Assembly (NCBI GenBank): GCA_014905825.1
Contig: JACGCN010000004.1
Coordinates: 124,001 to 188,000 of the forward strand
From: Lyophyllum atratum
Taxonomy: Eukaryota; Basidiomycota; Agaricomycetes; Agaricales; Lyophyllaceae
Direction: 5' to 3'
DNA length: 64,000 bases
Both the position numbers and the translations under genes were made by a program. Shown here one piece after another: positions 22,749 to 33,297 of this stretch (positions are counted from its first letter, which is position 1; each line of letters begins with the position of its first letter). The notes beneath the pieces are model-generated. The model had not been told where the DNA came from. It ran no database searches and worked only from the letters and a program-made list of their open reading frames with translations.

Positions 22749-24205
22749 ATGACTGAAGTAAGACCTGCTTCCATCCTCACCACACACCATTGCAAAACGA
22801 CTGCGACGTTCATGTACGAAGGAGAAGGTGACCATGATCTCTTTCTCACCCTTCATGACAGTCAACGGCTTCATGTGCAATCAGACGAAACGAATCCGGC
22901 TGCGCCTCCTTACAATTTGAGCCTGATTGAACACCTCCTCATCCAACTTACTTCGTTCCACTTTACGAAATACACTTGCAACGGCGACATGTCCACCACC
23001 ACATCTCTCAGCAATCTGCCACCGATCTATGAGGGTTGTTTTGACGCGGCGAGCGTCCCGTTATCCCTCGACAAGTTAGGAGACTTCCTGTCCATCGACC
23101 TTCCATCCACAGCGATATATCCTAAACGTCAGTTCCGGGTCCGGCGACATGCCATTGCCCACGTTTTGCGATGGCTGAAACACTGTAATCCACGCTATCA
23201 AAATGTCGACATTAATCAGGACGAGCTCGACCGCCTTCCTCTCAGTGCGGTGTTGCCCAACATCGGGTCATACGCTATTGACGACGCCGTTGACGACGCG
23301 CCTCTTTGCCTGCTTCGGCTGTCTGTCGTCGAGCTGCTTCTGGTGACGAGGAAGTTCTTCACCGCCACCGTTTACAAATGTTCGCGGGACACAGGGATTA
23401 CAGCAGTCTCTAAGCTGCTTCCCGAGAAATACGGTGGCAGAGTAGACTTTAATTCCCTGCCTCTTTCTCTACATGATTTGCACGACTTCATCTCGCTAGA
23501 ACCATCTGCGGATTATCCAGACGACTTCCTCATGATTCGCCGCCATTACGTTCGGGAGGCCTTGCTATGGCTGAAAGGGAACCACGCATGCTATCATCTC
23601 ATCAAAATCAGCGCCATCAATGTCGACATCCTTCCCCTCTATGGTTCGTTGGAAAACCTTGAGGACTTCGTGTTTGATGTCACCTGTCAGTGGACTCATT
23701 CCGTTTATTTATTTACCTCAAATTTTGCTCACTATCAAACGCAGGCTCCCGTCAAATTCCTCTCGGTTGCTTGACGTCCGGTGAGTGACAGATTCATGTC
23801 CTGGAGCTGCAAAGCGGTTGTTCATCTTCTTCTGCAGACGCGCCCTTGCTTAGCAACGTAGTAAATAGCGTCGCGTTTGCTGATTGCTTCCCCTTATTCT
23901 TTCCCGGTGGCAAAGGACCGTTCACGAGCACCTCGATACATGCACCAGCCCACCTAGCGGAATGGACCTTGAACAAGGGAGGTGTGGCGGCCTTCTCTTT
24001 GTTTCCTGGGTATCTGACCCTCCTTAATTGGTGGTTGGAGATATATTGGAGGGAAAATGAGGTGCCGACGTATATGCGGCAACTAGAGCGCAAAAGGTTC
24101 GGGCTGGTCGACATCTGGTGCAATCTTGGGTCAACGGAGAATCACATTCTTGCAATGCGCCAGTACACAGCGATGATGGACGCCCGTTCCGCACGTTACA
24201 CATAG
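22749..24205 (+). CDS. Diverged derivative of the Helitron N-terminal (DUF6570-like) region
   Basis: Model join(22749..23685,23745..23780,23838..24205), 446 aa, both introns GT-AG and in phase. It holds two tandem copies, about 115 residues each, of a segment seen once in the Helitron protein. The pattern is LP.S/LSL..L.DF, then RR...V..AL.WLK..N..Y..I.I....L..LP. The Helitron version is VRRALVWLKAHNHLYSHITI; the copies here are IAHVLRWLKHCNPRYQNVDI and VREALLWLKGNHACYHLIKI. The C-terminal ADCFPLFFPGGKGPF matches the Helitron MFPMMYPTLYPYGIGGF in the same relative order. No HUH or helicase motif is present. It is either a fossil or a separate accessory protein sharing a domain with the transposase. 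The intact frame favours the second reading. Function unknown. Confidence 0.65.
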
Positions 24206-24450
24206 ATTTAACTTCTACCACATCTTTTCAAATTTCATCGATCCCATCTACAGAACTCGGTTTTGGACAAATACAATCAAGGGTTGTTCTATAATAAGCG
24301 CTGGTCCTCAAAATGCTCCTCGCCCTCAGACTTGTAATATCATGTCTCGGAACCTTCATTTCCAACGCATTCATTTTCGGGGCGTACAATATGCCACCAG
24401 TGGTGCGCCCTGCATCTGTCTTCGCCTTCACACTCTATTGCTACTGAATT

Positions 24451-25762
24451 ATGCCATCTGTCCAACAACCCACCTCCAGCGTCTACCAGGAAATCACTGA
24501 GCTGCTGCTTCAGAACAACGACGACCTGTTGGCGATGGGGATTCGTGGTGTCGGCGTAACCGATCCTTACACCCGCCATCGAACTTATAAAAGGGCAAGC
24601 GACCGGCAGACATATCTCCTCTACGGCCAGATCGCGTCCGAAATTGACGGTACCCTGATGTCCGCAAGAGGAAATCACTATCTTGGATCAATGAAGGACG
24701 ACGCAGTGAGCCATTGCCATCTGAGATGCATCGCATTGCTCATCGTAACCATAGTTTTACCCAATCACGGACCACTCCACCATCAAGGACGTGCTCGTGC
24801 TGGAGCGTCCATCCGCCGCTCCTCGAGACCTGAAAGACTTGTTCGACGACCAAATCATCGCTCTGGAGGACGTCGTCGATCATGAAGCTGAAGAACATTA
24901 TTCTGAAAATCGTGTAATCCTCCAATCTTGGGTGAAATCTGGTGGGGCCCAACGTGACAGCGACCGCATCATTGTTCACATGGCGCCAAAATACGGAGTA
25001 GAGGACACGGTGACTATGCCCACGCTAACAGGTGATTGATGTTTCTCCCTCGATATTCTTTTGCCCTGGGTCACTCTTCCGTCCAGACTTACAGGTCGGA
25101 GATCTTCATGACCCGGAATTACTTGAGGACTACGGCGGTCCACTCTTCCAGCACCACACGAAGCTGGTTCAGTTGGACGTGAAAGATAAAGACAACAGTC
25201 TGATTCCGCCTTGGAAAATGTATGATAAATTGAGGACGGGGACGGTCGTCCTCATAAACGCCACGCTTCACATGTTCAACATGGACATAGAGCATCACAC
25301 AAGGCTGGTGATTTTTGATTTCATGCGAAAGCCATGGTCGCTTGACTCACCTGTGTTTTCCAGACGTACCAAGTCCACTGCAAGTCGCTCCGCGTCCTCG
25401 CAGAATCTGATCTCCCAGTGGTTCCGCGCCTGCCTTTCAGGCCCAGAAAAATTCCTCGTGTCACCCCTGCCGACCTCATGTCAAAGGGCTTCGACTTCGC
25501 CCCTGACTTTATCCACAATGACGACATTGCGTGGCGTTACGCGTCCAGAAGTCTTCCTGTCATCACATCTGCGAATTCCATCTCAAGGGGATTCGCGTTC
25601 ACCCCTGACTTCATCAAACAGGATGAGAGTGGGTTCTTCATGAGCTTGCGACGTCGGTCAATTTTCTTTCCTGCACAACTTTCATCTCCTGACCACAAAA
25701 TGCAGCCTAAGCATATGACCACAACATTTGTATTCATAATTTTCCCTTGCTCCGTCGCGTAA
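24451..25762 (+). CDS. Accessory protein B, paralogue of the gene at 16703
   Basis: Model join(24451..24705,24755..24997,25095..25307,25364..25762), 369 aa. It keeps the family blocks: YGQIASEIDGT, ARGNHYLG, KDVLVLE, APKYG, VGDLHDPELLEDYGG, KLVQLDV, LIPPWKMYDKLRTGT, LINATLHMFNM and LRVLAESDLPVVPR. Intron positions after the ARGNHYLG exon and after the LHMFNM exon match gene A, which shows common descent. It differs by lacking one exon and the 23-residue repeats; its C-terminus after VVPR is unrelated. No enzymatic motif is seen. It closes the run of plus-strand accessory genes, 750 bp before the downstream direct repeat. Confidence 0.75.
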
Positions 25763-26512
25763 AGATACGCACCTACCACGCACCTAAGCGTACAATCACA
25801 TTTATTGTCCCTTTCTATTGTTCCGCATACTGATAGTGATAGTGATTTTACGTACCGGTGGTCCTGACAAGGAACAAATGGGGTCTCCATACTACGTACA
25901 TGACATCAATGTACGCTACTATTCATCTGCGACACTGGTCGTTCACCAGTACTCTGTTATGCTACTGCAAAAAGGCAACTGCTGAGACGACATATACAAC
26001 CCTCATTGTTGACCACATCACGCCAGAACCCAACGGTATCCAGGCGACTCCAACTATACGACCGCGTCGTTTGCATTCGCGTACCAGAATTGAGCCAGCT
26101 GCACATAATCGTACTTGTTCTCTGTACATCTCAGTAGACATTCAAAACATAATTGCAAAGTAATTGTCGATTTCTGTAACACTAACAAATGACATAATAA
26201 CCTCCCACCGTGACACGTTCGATCACATGCTGTGAACATTCGCGATCAGGACTGAGGACAGAACTTTGAGCTTTCCTGTACTGCTAACACCGACCACTTC
26301 GATGTCTGCGAGTCTGGCAGCGATGGGAGATCCCGTCACGCTTTTGGCTTTTCAGCGAACGACGAGAACAGCGGCGATGGGAATTCCCGACACGCTGACG
26401 CAGCGGAGGAAGATGATGGCGAGCAACTGGCTACAAGAGCGCGTTTATGTATGTCACGACAGCGGCGACCGCATCTCCATTCATGGCTTACCCAAAGAAC
26501 CCTTCACCAAAA
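25763..26512. other. Intergenic region before the downstream direct repeat
   Basis: About 750 bp without a gene. Near 25876-25925 a stretch containing CTACGTACATG resembles the sequence near 3187-3235. Confidence 0.4.
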
Positions 26513-26975
26513 CGTGCAGTTCTGAGTTCGCAGGTGCCGCCCTCCCTTCAAAAGACGTCTTCCGCCTGGTGCGCTCAAGGATCTACATAACTATGCCAGC
26601 AACTCTTGTGGCGGGCGTGCCGTTCTGAGTGGAACTCAGAGCCTGCGACCCCATAGTCGCAGGTGCCGCCCTCCCTTCAGAAGAGATCTTGCGCTCCTCT
26701 CATTCTGGTGGCGCACTCAACGATCGAGCACACTCAACGATCGACATAACTATGCTAACGGACGCAGTCTTGCAATGGCTGCATGGAAGAGCAAGGGGGG
26801 AGTCGCACAGGTGCATCCCCTACGCCCTATTCAAGTTCCATTCACTAATGATTCAATCTAACTCTACAGGTTTCTTCTTCTCCAGGACAAGCCAGCACCG
26901 TCTTCCCCTTGAAAAGGGATGCCAGGGGGTCAATAACGACCCGCAGGATCACAGTCCTGCCTGTCGCTATAGATG
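26513..26975 (+). repeat. Downstream copy of the ~460-bp direct repeat with two hairpins
   Basis: Same orientation and nearly the same sequence as 6473-6932. The paired stem-loops are both conserved exactly, at 26625-26639 and 26643-26662. Differences are mostly single substitutions plus a short duplication around CACTCAACGATCGA. Confidence 0.85.
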
Positions 26976-27238
26976 ACGGCGTTTGGTCCACCGTCGATTT
27001 TTATGGCTTCGCTGCGGACGATTCAGCACGAAGAAACGGAATGTTATACAGTACATTGTACGTCGACAGGCATAATGTCACCTTGTTACACAGTTCCTTG
27101 GACAGCTTCAACCGCCTTTTGCTCCGGCTGTATGCATTATTCACGCAGGTGACGGTTCGCGTCTTCCAAAAAAAGCAAGACATCCACGTCTCCCCTGTCA
27201 AACGAATTAGCCCAATGAATCGTTGGCGGCCACCCGGC

Positions 27239-28347
27239 TTACAACGTCGTCGATGAGGTTCCCACAGTTCCATGAACAATTGACCGCACCTGCTCCGCAA
27301 GCTCCTTCGTCGCGACGGAAACTGAATGGTGCAGTCCAGGATAGTTCGCAGCGAACGTTTGTATCCTCAGATTATGCCGATTGTTGTAGTTCTGTTTCCA
27401 GCTGATGCCTTTCACACTGTCAAATGCATCTGCATAAGAGGAGTCGATGGGCACCACGAAGCAATGCTTGTCTCCAACAAATCTTGGTCCACCGCCAAGC
27501 TCGTGGTCATCGTTATCTGCGTCGTCCTGCGGGACGCGCGTCCTCTCCCGAAAGCCACGTTCGATGTACTTGTCCAGCGCAGGCCGCGCCGAAATGATAT
27601 CGTCGACGGTCACAAATGCTGTCTGTTCCTCCAAAGTGCTAACGGGATAGAGGCAATAGCACGCTGCATGGGTGATAAACGTCATGACGATGGCTGCGAA
27701 AGTGGCTGAGAGATAGGTCAACGATAACGCACAGAAGGAGCGCACTCGAATGGAATTCAAGTACGACTTGAACTGGAGCACAGTGCGTTGTGATCACTTG
27801 CACTTTCGCCGCGCGATCGCTGTGCAAAAAGGTGTATACCGCCACGACCGATTTCGTCTTGTATGGGATAGTGTCGCGTTCGACCATCTCCGGATGCGCG
27901 AGCGAGGCATCGAACGTTGTTTCCTGATATTGACTCGGATAGAAATCATATCCTGCCTTGCTCAGAAAAACCCCAACGTCCATTGCATTCGCGTGCTTCA
28001 CAACGATGTCAAGGTCCGATTTCTCGTACTCAACGCGGGCAAACAACTGAAGAGACGTTGAACCTGTGACAATCATTCCAAGCCGGTGCTGCCACTGCCG
28101 AAAGACAGGGATCTCCTTGGGTTTGAAATAGGGGGACAGCACCTTGCCCACGTTGAACGCGCGGTCGACATAGGACGTCATGACGTGGTGGTGTGAACGG
28201 CTTGTCTGCCCGTATCGGACAAGCTCCCGGGGTGTCATCGTCGAGAACAGAAGATCGTCACCAGTGGCTGGACTATCAAACAGATGAATGTGGTTGACGT
28301 GAGGTGATAGAAGTCACTCACAGCAGTGGCGCTGTCATACGATCCAT
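27239..28347 (-). CDS. F-box-like protein with nucleotidyltransferase-fold motif
   Basis: Model complement(join(27239..27693,27746..28272,28322..28347)), 335 aa, introns 49-52 nt. The N-terminus (LLFSTMTPRELVRYGQTSR) is F-box-like. It is followed by TGSTSLQLFARVEYEKSDLDI, which fits the nucleotidyltransferase signature G-S followed about ten residues later by D-x-D. FHSTIVMTFITHAACYCLYP and TLEEQ follow. From memory this resembles a large Agaricomycete family with GST...SDLD; whether it transfers nucleotides is unknown. Catalysis would need a third acidic residue that I could not assign. The second exon junction has an alternative acceptor nine bases upstream. The start ATG at 28347 keeps phase across a 26-nt first exon. 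Confidence 0.65.
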
Positions 28348-28469
28348 GGAGGTCAAGACGAGGTGCGTTCTCTCCCTCGTTATCTGTGCCCCGTTTACTT
28401 ATCTCAAAATGTTAAATGCAGGGTTTCACATGAGCCGGTTTCCTGAGACTAACTGGGAAATATATCGCT

Positions 28470-28727
28470 TCATCTCTTTATGTCCTCAGAAACAAAATAA
28501 GCTACGCGGTACAATAGAACCGAGTGATAGCACTTGAGACAAATGTGTCCTTCTGGCGCGTCTAGCGTGCGTGCCCAATACATGCCTTCTGGACGGGGCG
28601 TGGTGCGTTCCAATGCCAAAACAGGTACCCTCTCAGCATATTGACGTATGTCGGCGACCTCGCAGAAAACGCAAGTGACGTCGGGAGCGCCTCGCATCAA
28701 ATACGAGATATAGTCTGTTGAATTCAT
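28470..28727 (-). CDS. Small hypothetical with two CxxC pairs
   Basis: An ATG at 28727 opens 85 codons. It contains CVFC near residue 19 and CLKC near residue 64, a spacing that could bind zinc. A good donor after CYHSVLLYR (GTAGCT) suggests more exons follow toward 28350, but I could not join them in frame to the neighbouring F-box gene. Unrecognised. Confidence 0.3.
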   Translation of the reverse strand: MNSTDYISYLMRGAPDVTCVFCEVADIRQYAERVPVLALERTTPRPEGMYWARTLDAPEGHICLKCYHSVLLYRVAYFVSEDIKR

Positions 28728-28746
28728 TTCGAATTATGTGCTGCTC

Positions 28747-29179
28747 TCAGCGGAAGAGCTGACCTAGTCTTCCTCGATCTCCAACAACAACAGGTGTCGC
28801 TATTTCGCGGGGCGACATCAAAGGTTCCAGGGGCTGCGGTTCATCAGCCTCCGACTCCTCCGACACTGTTTCATTCTCAGGAACATGGAATATGAGATGG
28901 TGGGAATGGAGCGTTCCCCGTAACTGATATTCTATGTAGGTGATGGCTCAAGATGGAAGACTTCACAGTTTGGAACTGGAAGGGCTCACCCATGACGCCT
29001 ACAACGCCAACAGCAACGGAAGGCGGCACTTCCCGCGGCTGGGTTGATAGTTGAAACGGTGATGTCTCATCATAGTCTGAGTTCTCCGAGTCGGACAATT
29101 CTTCAAGAGGAGGTGGTCCATCAGAGTCCGAGTTGTCTACAGGAGGGGAGAACACGCGTTGTTGCTCTCGATAGGCCAT
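28747..29179 (-). CDS. Small acidic hypothetical protein
   Basis: Model complement(join(28747..28931,28990..29179)), 124 aa, with one 58-nt intron (GTGAGC...ACATAG). Start ATG at 29179. The protein is rich in Glu, Asp, Ser and Pro (DSDGPPPLEELSDSENSDYD; later ENETVSEESEADEPQPLEPL). It has no domain I recognise and looks disordered. It stops only 20 bp before the next minus-strand ATG. Confidence 0.5.
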
Positions 29180-29524
29180 GGTTGGAGGTGGCCAAAGGGA
29201 CTTGAGCGACTGTTGTTTAAATAACACCCCTGCATATCTGCAATTCATATAAAGACCCTGTTTCACCTTCACGAGAATTTGAACAGTGATGGATGCGAAC
29301 GGGCTCCGCTAACGGCTCCGGACGATGACTTCCTTTGATACATGTACATTCTGTGAACCATTGATAACTCCAGCTAACAATTGCATCGTGTGTTCGTTCC
29401 GCTTCCGAGCTGACGCAATTCTGGAACACGCAGGTACACCTCCCAAAAAACAATATGAAAATGCTTTTCCATCTGGTTCAACTTCAGGAAACCAAGACAA
29501 AGGGTGTTAGTGACGTACGTAAGA
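29180..29524. other. Divergent intergenic region
   Basis: Shared upstream region of the minus-strand acidic gene and the plus-strand BTB gene. No RNA gene or repeat seen. Confidence 0.4.
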
Positions 29525-30616
29525 ATGGGAGGCAATTCGGCGGCAGGTGAAAAGCGCATGACGACGCATGGTACCTCCCCACCTTTGATCATGGCCATTG
29601 CCAACCTTGCCCCATTGACTTTTCCCGACGGCAACATCCTGTTACGCTCTGGCCCGACCACTGTAACAGTCCATCAAGGCGTTCTGGCTTATCATTCCGT
29701 GGTGTTCAGGAACATAATCAAAGACCAACCGAAAAGGGTGGGGCCCCAGCCGTTTTTAACAACCGTCGTCGTCGAGGATCGCAGTGATGACCTCTTGCGT
29801 TACATCAACGCGGTATATGGCATCAACTCGTAAGTCACTGCATCTCCTGCATCATCAAACAGAGCTTACGTTGTAAACAAGGTGCTCGACAGCACCGATT
29901 TCCCTCCAAGAGTTGGGGTCGCTCTTGAGAATGGGACGCAAATACGCGCACGTCGGAATGTTCGAGGACATGTCTTCTCGCGTCGCGACACAGTATCCTG
30001 CAAGCCTCAAAGCCTGGGATTCTGCCAACAATCGTTTGTTTGCCTCGATAGCTGATACGCGGGGCATGGAGTTCGACCTCGTGAACTTGGCCATAGCAAA
30101 CGACTTGTACAGCGCTCTACCAAGTCTGCTGTACCGTATATGTCGTGTTTACACCCCGGTACGTATTTCAAGTGGACCCAATCAATACCGAGCTAATATG
30201 GTGTGGGACAGGCTCAGAGGCAGGAAGGGGTCGTGCGCGCGGATGGCACAAAAGCAATGCTGTCCACGGAGTATCAACTGAAGTGCGCTGTTGGTGAGCA
30301 CCGACTGCTGGTCGCGCAGAGGTTGTTCACTATGAAATGGGTCGAGCTTGGTCAATTACCCCATATAGAGTGCCCCACAAAGCATAGGTGTCAGATGTTT
30401 CTCTTGCACACGGCTCCGGTGTATGTTGGCATGATGAGAGCATTGGATGACTGGCACGAGTGTTGGAGCAAAGAGATGTGCGGAGTATGTGAAAACCATG
30501 CAAGAAGATGCATGCACCACGGTCGAACTGAGATTTGGAACAAATTGCCAGATTGCTTTGACCTCCAAAGCTGGGAGGAGTCGAAGCAGTTGCAGGCGGA
30601 ACTGGTGAGCTTCTGA
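29525..30616 (+). CDS. BTB/POZ domain protein
   Basis: Model join(29525..29829,29882..30158,30212..30616), 328 aa, introns of 52 and 53 nt. The N-terminal BTB fold reads FPDGNILLRSGPTTVTVHQG, VLAYHSVVFRNI, then LLRYINAVYG. Next are LLRMGRKYAHVGMFEDMSSR and EFDLVNLAIANDLYSALP, the order seen in the large Agaricomycete BTB families. The C-terminal part has scattered Cys (CPTKHRC, CGVCENHARRC). BTB domains mediate protein-protein contacts, often with cullin 3; no partner can be inferred here. ATGs at 29525, 29558 and 29591 are all possible starts. The last codons run into a GTGAGC, so a further small exon is possible. Confidence 0.75.
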
Positions 30617-30857
30617 CGGTACACTTGACGTCCACACCTTCCTATCTGACTGGGAGGCAGAGCAATCTTGTCATGGATGTCAATATTTTGTATGAATAGG
30701 AATGAAGAATGTGCGACAGGCCGTTAACAATAGTGTGAAACATGTGTCGCCGATGTATCTTACTTATGACATCCTTCTTCATTCCGTCTCCCAACAGTCC
30801 CTGCCACTGATGATATCGCCAACATCGCATACGGTTGAGCTAAAACGACCGCCGACG

Positions 30858-32083
30858 ATGACATTGACAATGCGACACATACCGCAAGAGATCACCGGCT
30901 TGGTGATAGAGGAACTTGCTGGTGAAACACATGCGTTACGGCGCTGTAGCGAGGTTTCCTCTTCGTTTAGAGATTTTGCACAAGCGCAGCTTTTCCGCTC
31001 AATCACCATGTATCTCTTCAACGACGTGCATCGGTCGAATGAGAATCTACGCGCCATCCTCAAAAACCGCCCGCGTATCGGCGAATACATCCATTTGCTG
31101 AAGTTGCACATAGTGGAGGCGGAGGCGGACGCGGCGGCGATCTTCTCCGAATTACTGCCTATGATGACAATGGTCCGCAGCCTCACTTTCAAAGCGTATG
31201 GGAACGTAAAATGGGCGTGTTTCTCGAACCAGTTAAAAGTTGCCAGCCTGCAATTGCTGTGGTTGCCCACGCTCAGCAGGCTGGAGATGCAGTTTCCTGA
31301 TTTTCCTTTCCCGTACCTCGGCTTCTGCACCAATTTAAAACACCTCGTCTTTCATCACCTACTTTACGACAATCCCCTGAACATCGATGATACACCGGAG
31401 TTGCAACTACTGTCACTTCTATCTCCCCTTGGCCTGCCAAACCGGACGGCAAACCAGGGACACCTCCTTAGCCTCAAAATGGGGAATTCTCTGGCACTGA
31501 GAAAACTGCATGCGGTGACGACGCATGTACGATCCAAGCTCTGCCTACAGCGCATCGAATCCCTCAACGGACATGTACGCCAGTCTGAGGATTTCCTGGA
31601 GATTAACGCACTTCTCGCGCTTGCGGGTACGTCCATACGCAACCTGTCCTTCGATGTATGCCTTGGTACGTCCTGCTTTCACCCCGCTGCCAATAATGTT
31701 CTTCATTTACTTAACGTACCTAAACACGAAACTCAGACAACACCACGTCCCCGTTCCCAACACCTTGTCTTCTGGCGCTTCGAAACCTTACGCACCTCCA
31801 GTTCGCCATCGAGTGGAGACATGTGCTGGGATCATTCCGTTGGATGTGTCAGGTTCTCGAAGCCATTCCTTCGGTTAATTCTATTGACACCATCATCATC
31901 AATATCTATCGCCTTCAACATGCGAGGGCAGTGGATTGGGGGGAGATAGATGGCCTCTTGACCCGACAATGCCATCAAAAGTCACTAAGGAATGTTTGGA
32001 TCGAGGTGCCGCATGCGATGGAGCTTACAGTGTTAGACTTGATGCCACGTTTGGAGAGAAACGGGTGGGTGTATTTCCTGTAA
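30858..32083 (+). CDS. F-box protein
   Basis: Model join(30858..31665,31737..32083), 384 aa, intron 71 nt. The start ATG at 30858 precedes the F-box IPQEITGLVIEEL...LRRCSEVSSSFRDFAQAQLF. The rest is Leu-rich and irregular, as in basidiomycete F-box proteins with LRR-like solenoids (LLWLPTLSRLEMQFPDFPF, LRNLTHLQF). The likely role is substrate adaptor of an SCF ubiquitin ligase, inferred from the F-box alone. The last ~23 codons and the 3' flank are duplicated in tandem downstream. Confidence 0.75.
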
Positions 32084-32290
32084 CGGGCGCCGGGAAATCG
32101 GGAAATTGGCAACATATACTTCGAAACCAATTGTATTCCTTTAACCAAAAGCAGCTCACATGCGATAGAGGTTACAGTGTTAGACTTGATGCCACGTTTG
32201 TACAGAAACGGGTGGGTGTATTTCCTGTGACGGGGGCCGGGAAATCGGGGAATCGGCAACATATACTTCGGAACCAATTGTATTCGTTTA
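32013..32290 (+). repeat. 147-bp tandem duplication of the F-box gene 3' end
   Basis: The stretch ACAGTGTTAGACTTGATGCC occurs at 32027 and again at 32174 (period 147). Copy 1 covers the last codons, stop codon and 3' flank of the F-box gene; copy 2 lies just outside it. The copies differ by a few substitutions, so the event is fairly recent. Confidence 0.85.
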
Positions 32291-32458
32291 CCAAAAGTCC
32301 TCACGGAATGTTGACATGCCCGCGAGAGGTATAGCATTGGAAAATGGCGACTCTGGTCTCCTGCTTCTGTGTAGTCATGTTGCCAGAAACTTTGAACAAA
32401 GGATGCCAGCGTAGCAGATACGCGCCGTCTGTACCAAGAATAGCGAATAACCATGTGA

Positions 32459-33297
32459 ATGCTCCATGACAAGATAACATGGTTTCACTCCACGACGACA
32501 GGCGATTATCGGGAGGAAGGGTTCGATAACTTCAGTTTCGGCGACATATGGGGCTTGGCCGTTACTGATGCATTCGGAATGGTAAGTGCATCATGCTCGA
32601 CATGTATATAGCTTATTTACCATGTTCATAGGGTCTCCATATGCCGGACGTACAGATTGTGGTTCAATATCGCGTCCCCGGTGACCTACGTACCTTGGTA
32701 CAGCGTTTTGGGCGGGCTGCGCGAGCTGCTGGGTCCGAGGCGACAGCAGTCCTGTTGGCGGAAAAAGCGCAGTTTGACAACGATAGACAAAAAAGTAGAG
32801 CTGCGAATGTATCACGAAGGGCTAGTCGAGCAAAACGTAAGGCCTCGACGCAGGGTAAACCGCCAGCGAAACGTCCTGCCCTAGCCGCGGCAACAAATAC
32901 ACTGTTGCGCACCACGACCACTGCGGCGCCTTCAGCTCCTGTGGCTCCTGCGGCTTCCGTCGATGCACTGGAAGCGTCCGACTCGGACGACGAGACACTC
33001 CGGTTAGATGGCGAAGTAATCGAGCTCGAGCCTGGCGTCGCAGAGACAGACATACAAGCTCTCGGCAGACGGTCTGACGAAGCTCGACGGGCTTCATACG
33101 ATTACGGGCCCTCGCCGCCGAAAACATCAAACACGAAACAGCAGCAGCATACTCTCGAACTTGGGAGTGCGTTGGACAACTACGTTGGGTTATACTTGCA
33201 CATTGGTATGACTTTCTATAAATTGCGCCTCATCCGGCCGTCCCAGACATATCAGACCGTTATAGACGACTTCAGGAGACATGGAAGAGGATGTTGA
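32459..33297 (+). pseudogene. Truncated RecQ-type helicase (C-terminal lobe only)
   Basis: Model join(32459..32581,32632..33297), 262 codons. The reading begins at ITWFHS, goes through TDAFGMG and LHMPDVQIVVQYR, and reaches LVQRFGRAARA, which are helicase motifs V and VI of RecQ. The first helicase lobe, with Walker A and DEAH box, is absent upstream, so this is a 5'-truncated copy. After motif VI comes a basic, Ala-rich linker and an acidic patch. The end near 33186-33283 resembles 35546-35634. The open frame of 262 codons could still be expressed, but it could not unwind DNA without lobe 1. Confidence 0.7.

Noticed and set aside
3187..25925. Similarity of 3187-3235 and 25876-25925 as a second pair of terminal repeats
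   Set aside because: Only about 45 bp at moderate identity around a palindromic ACGTACATG word; too weak to claim without an alignment.
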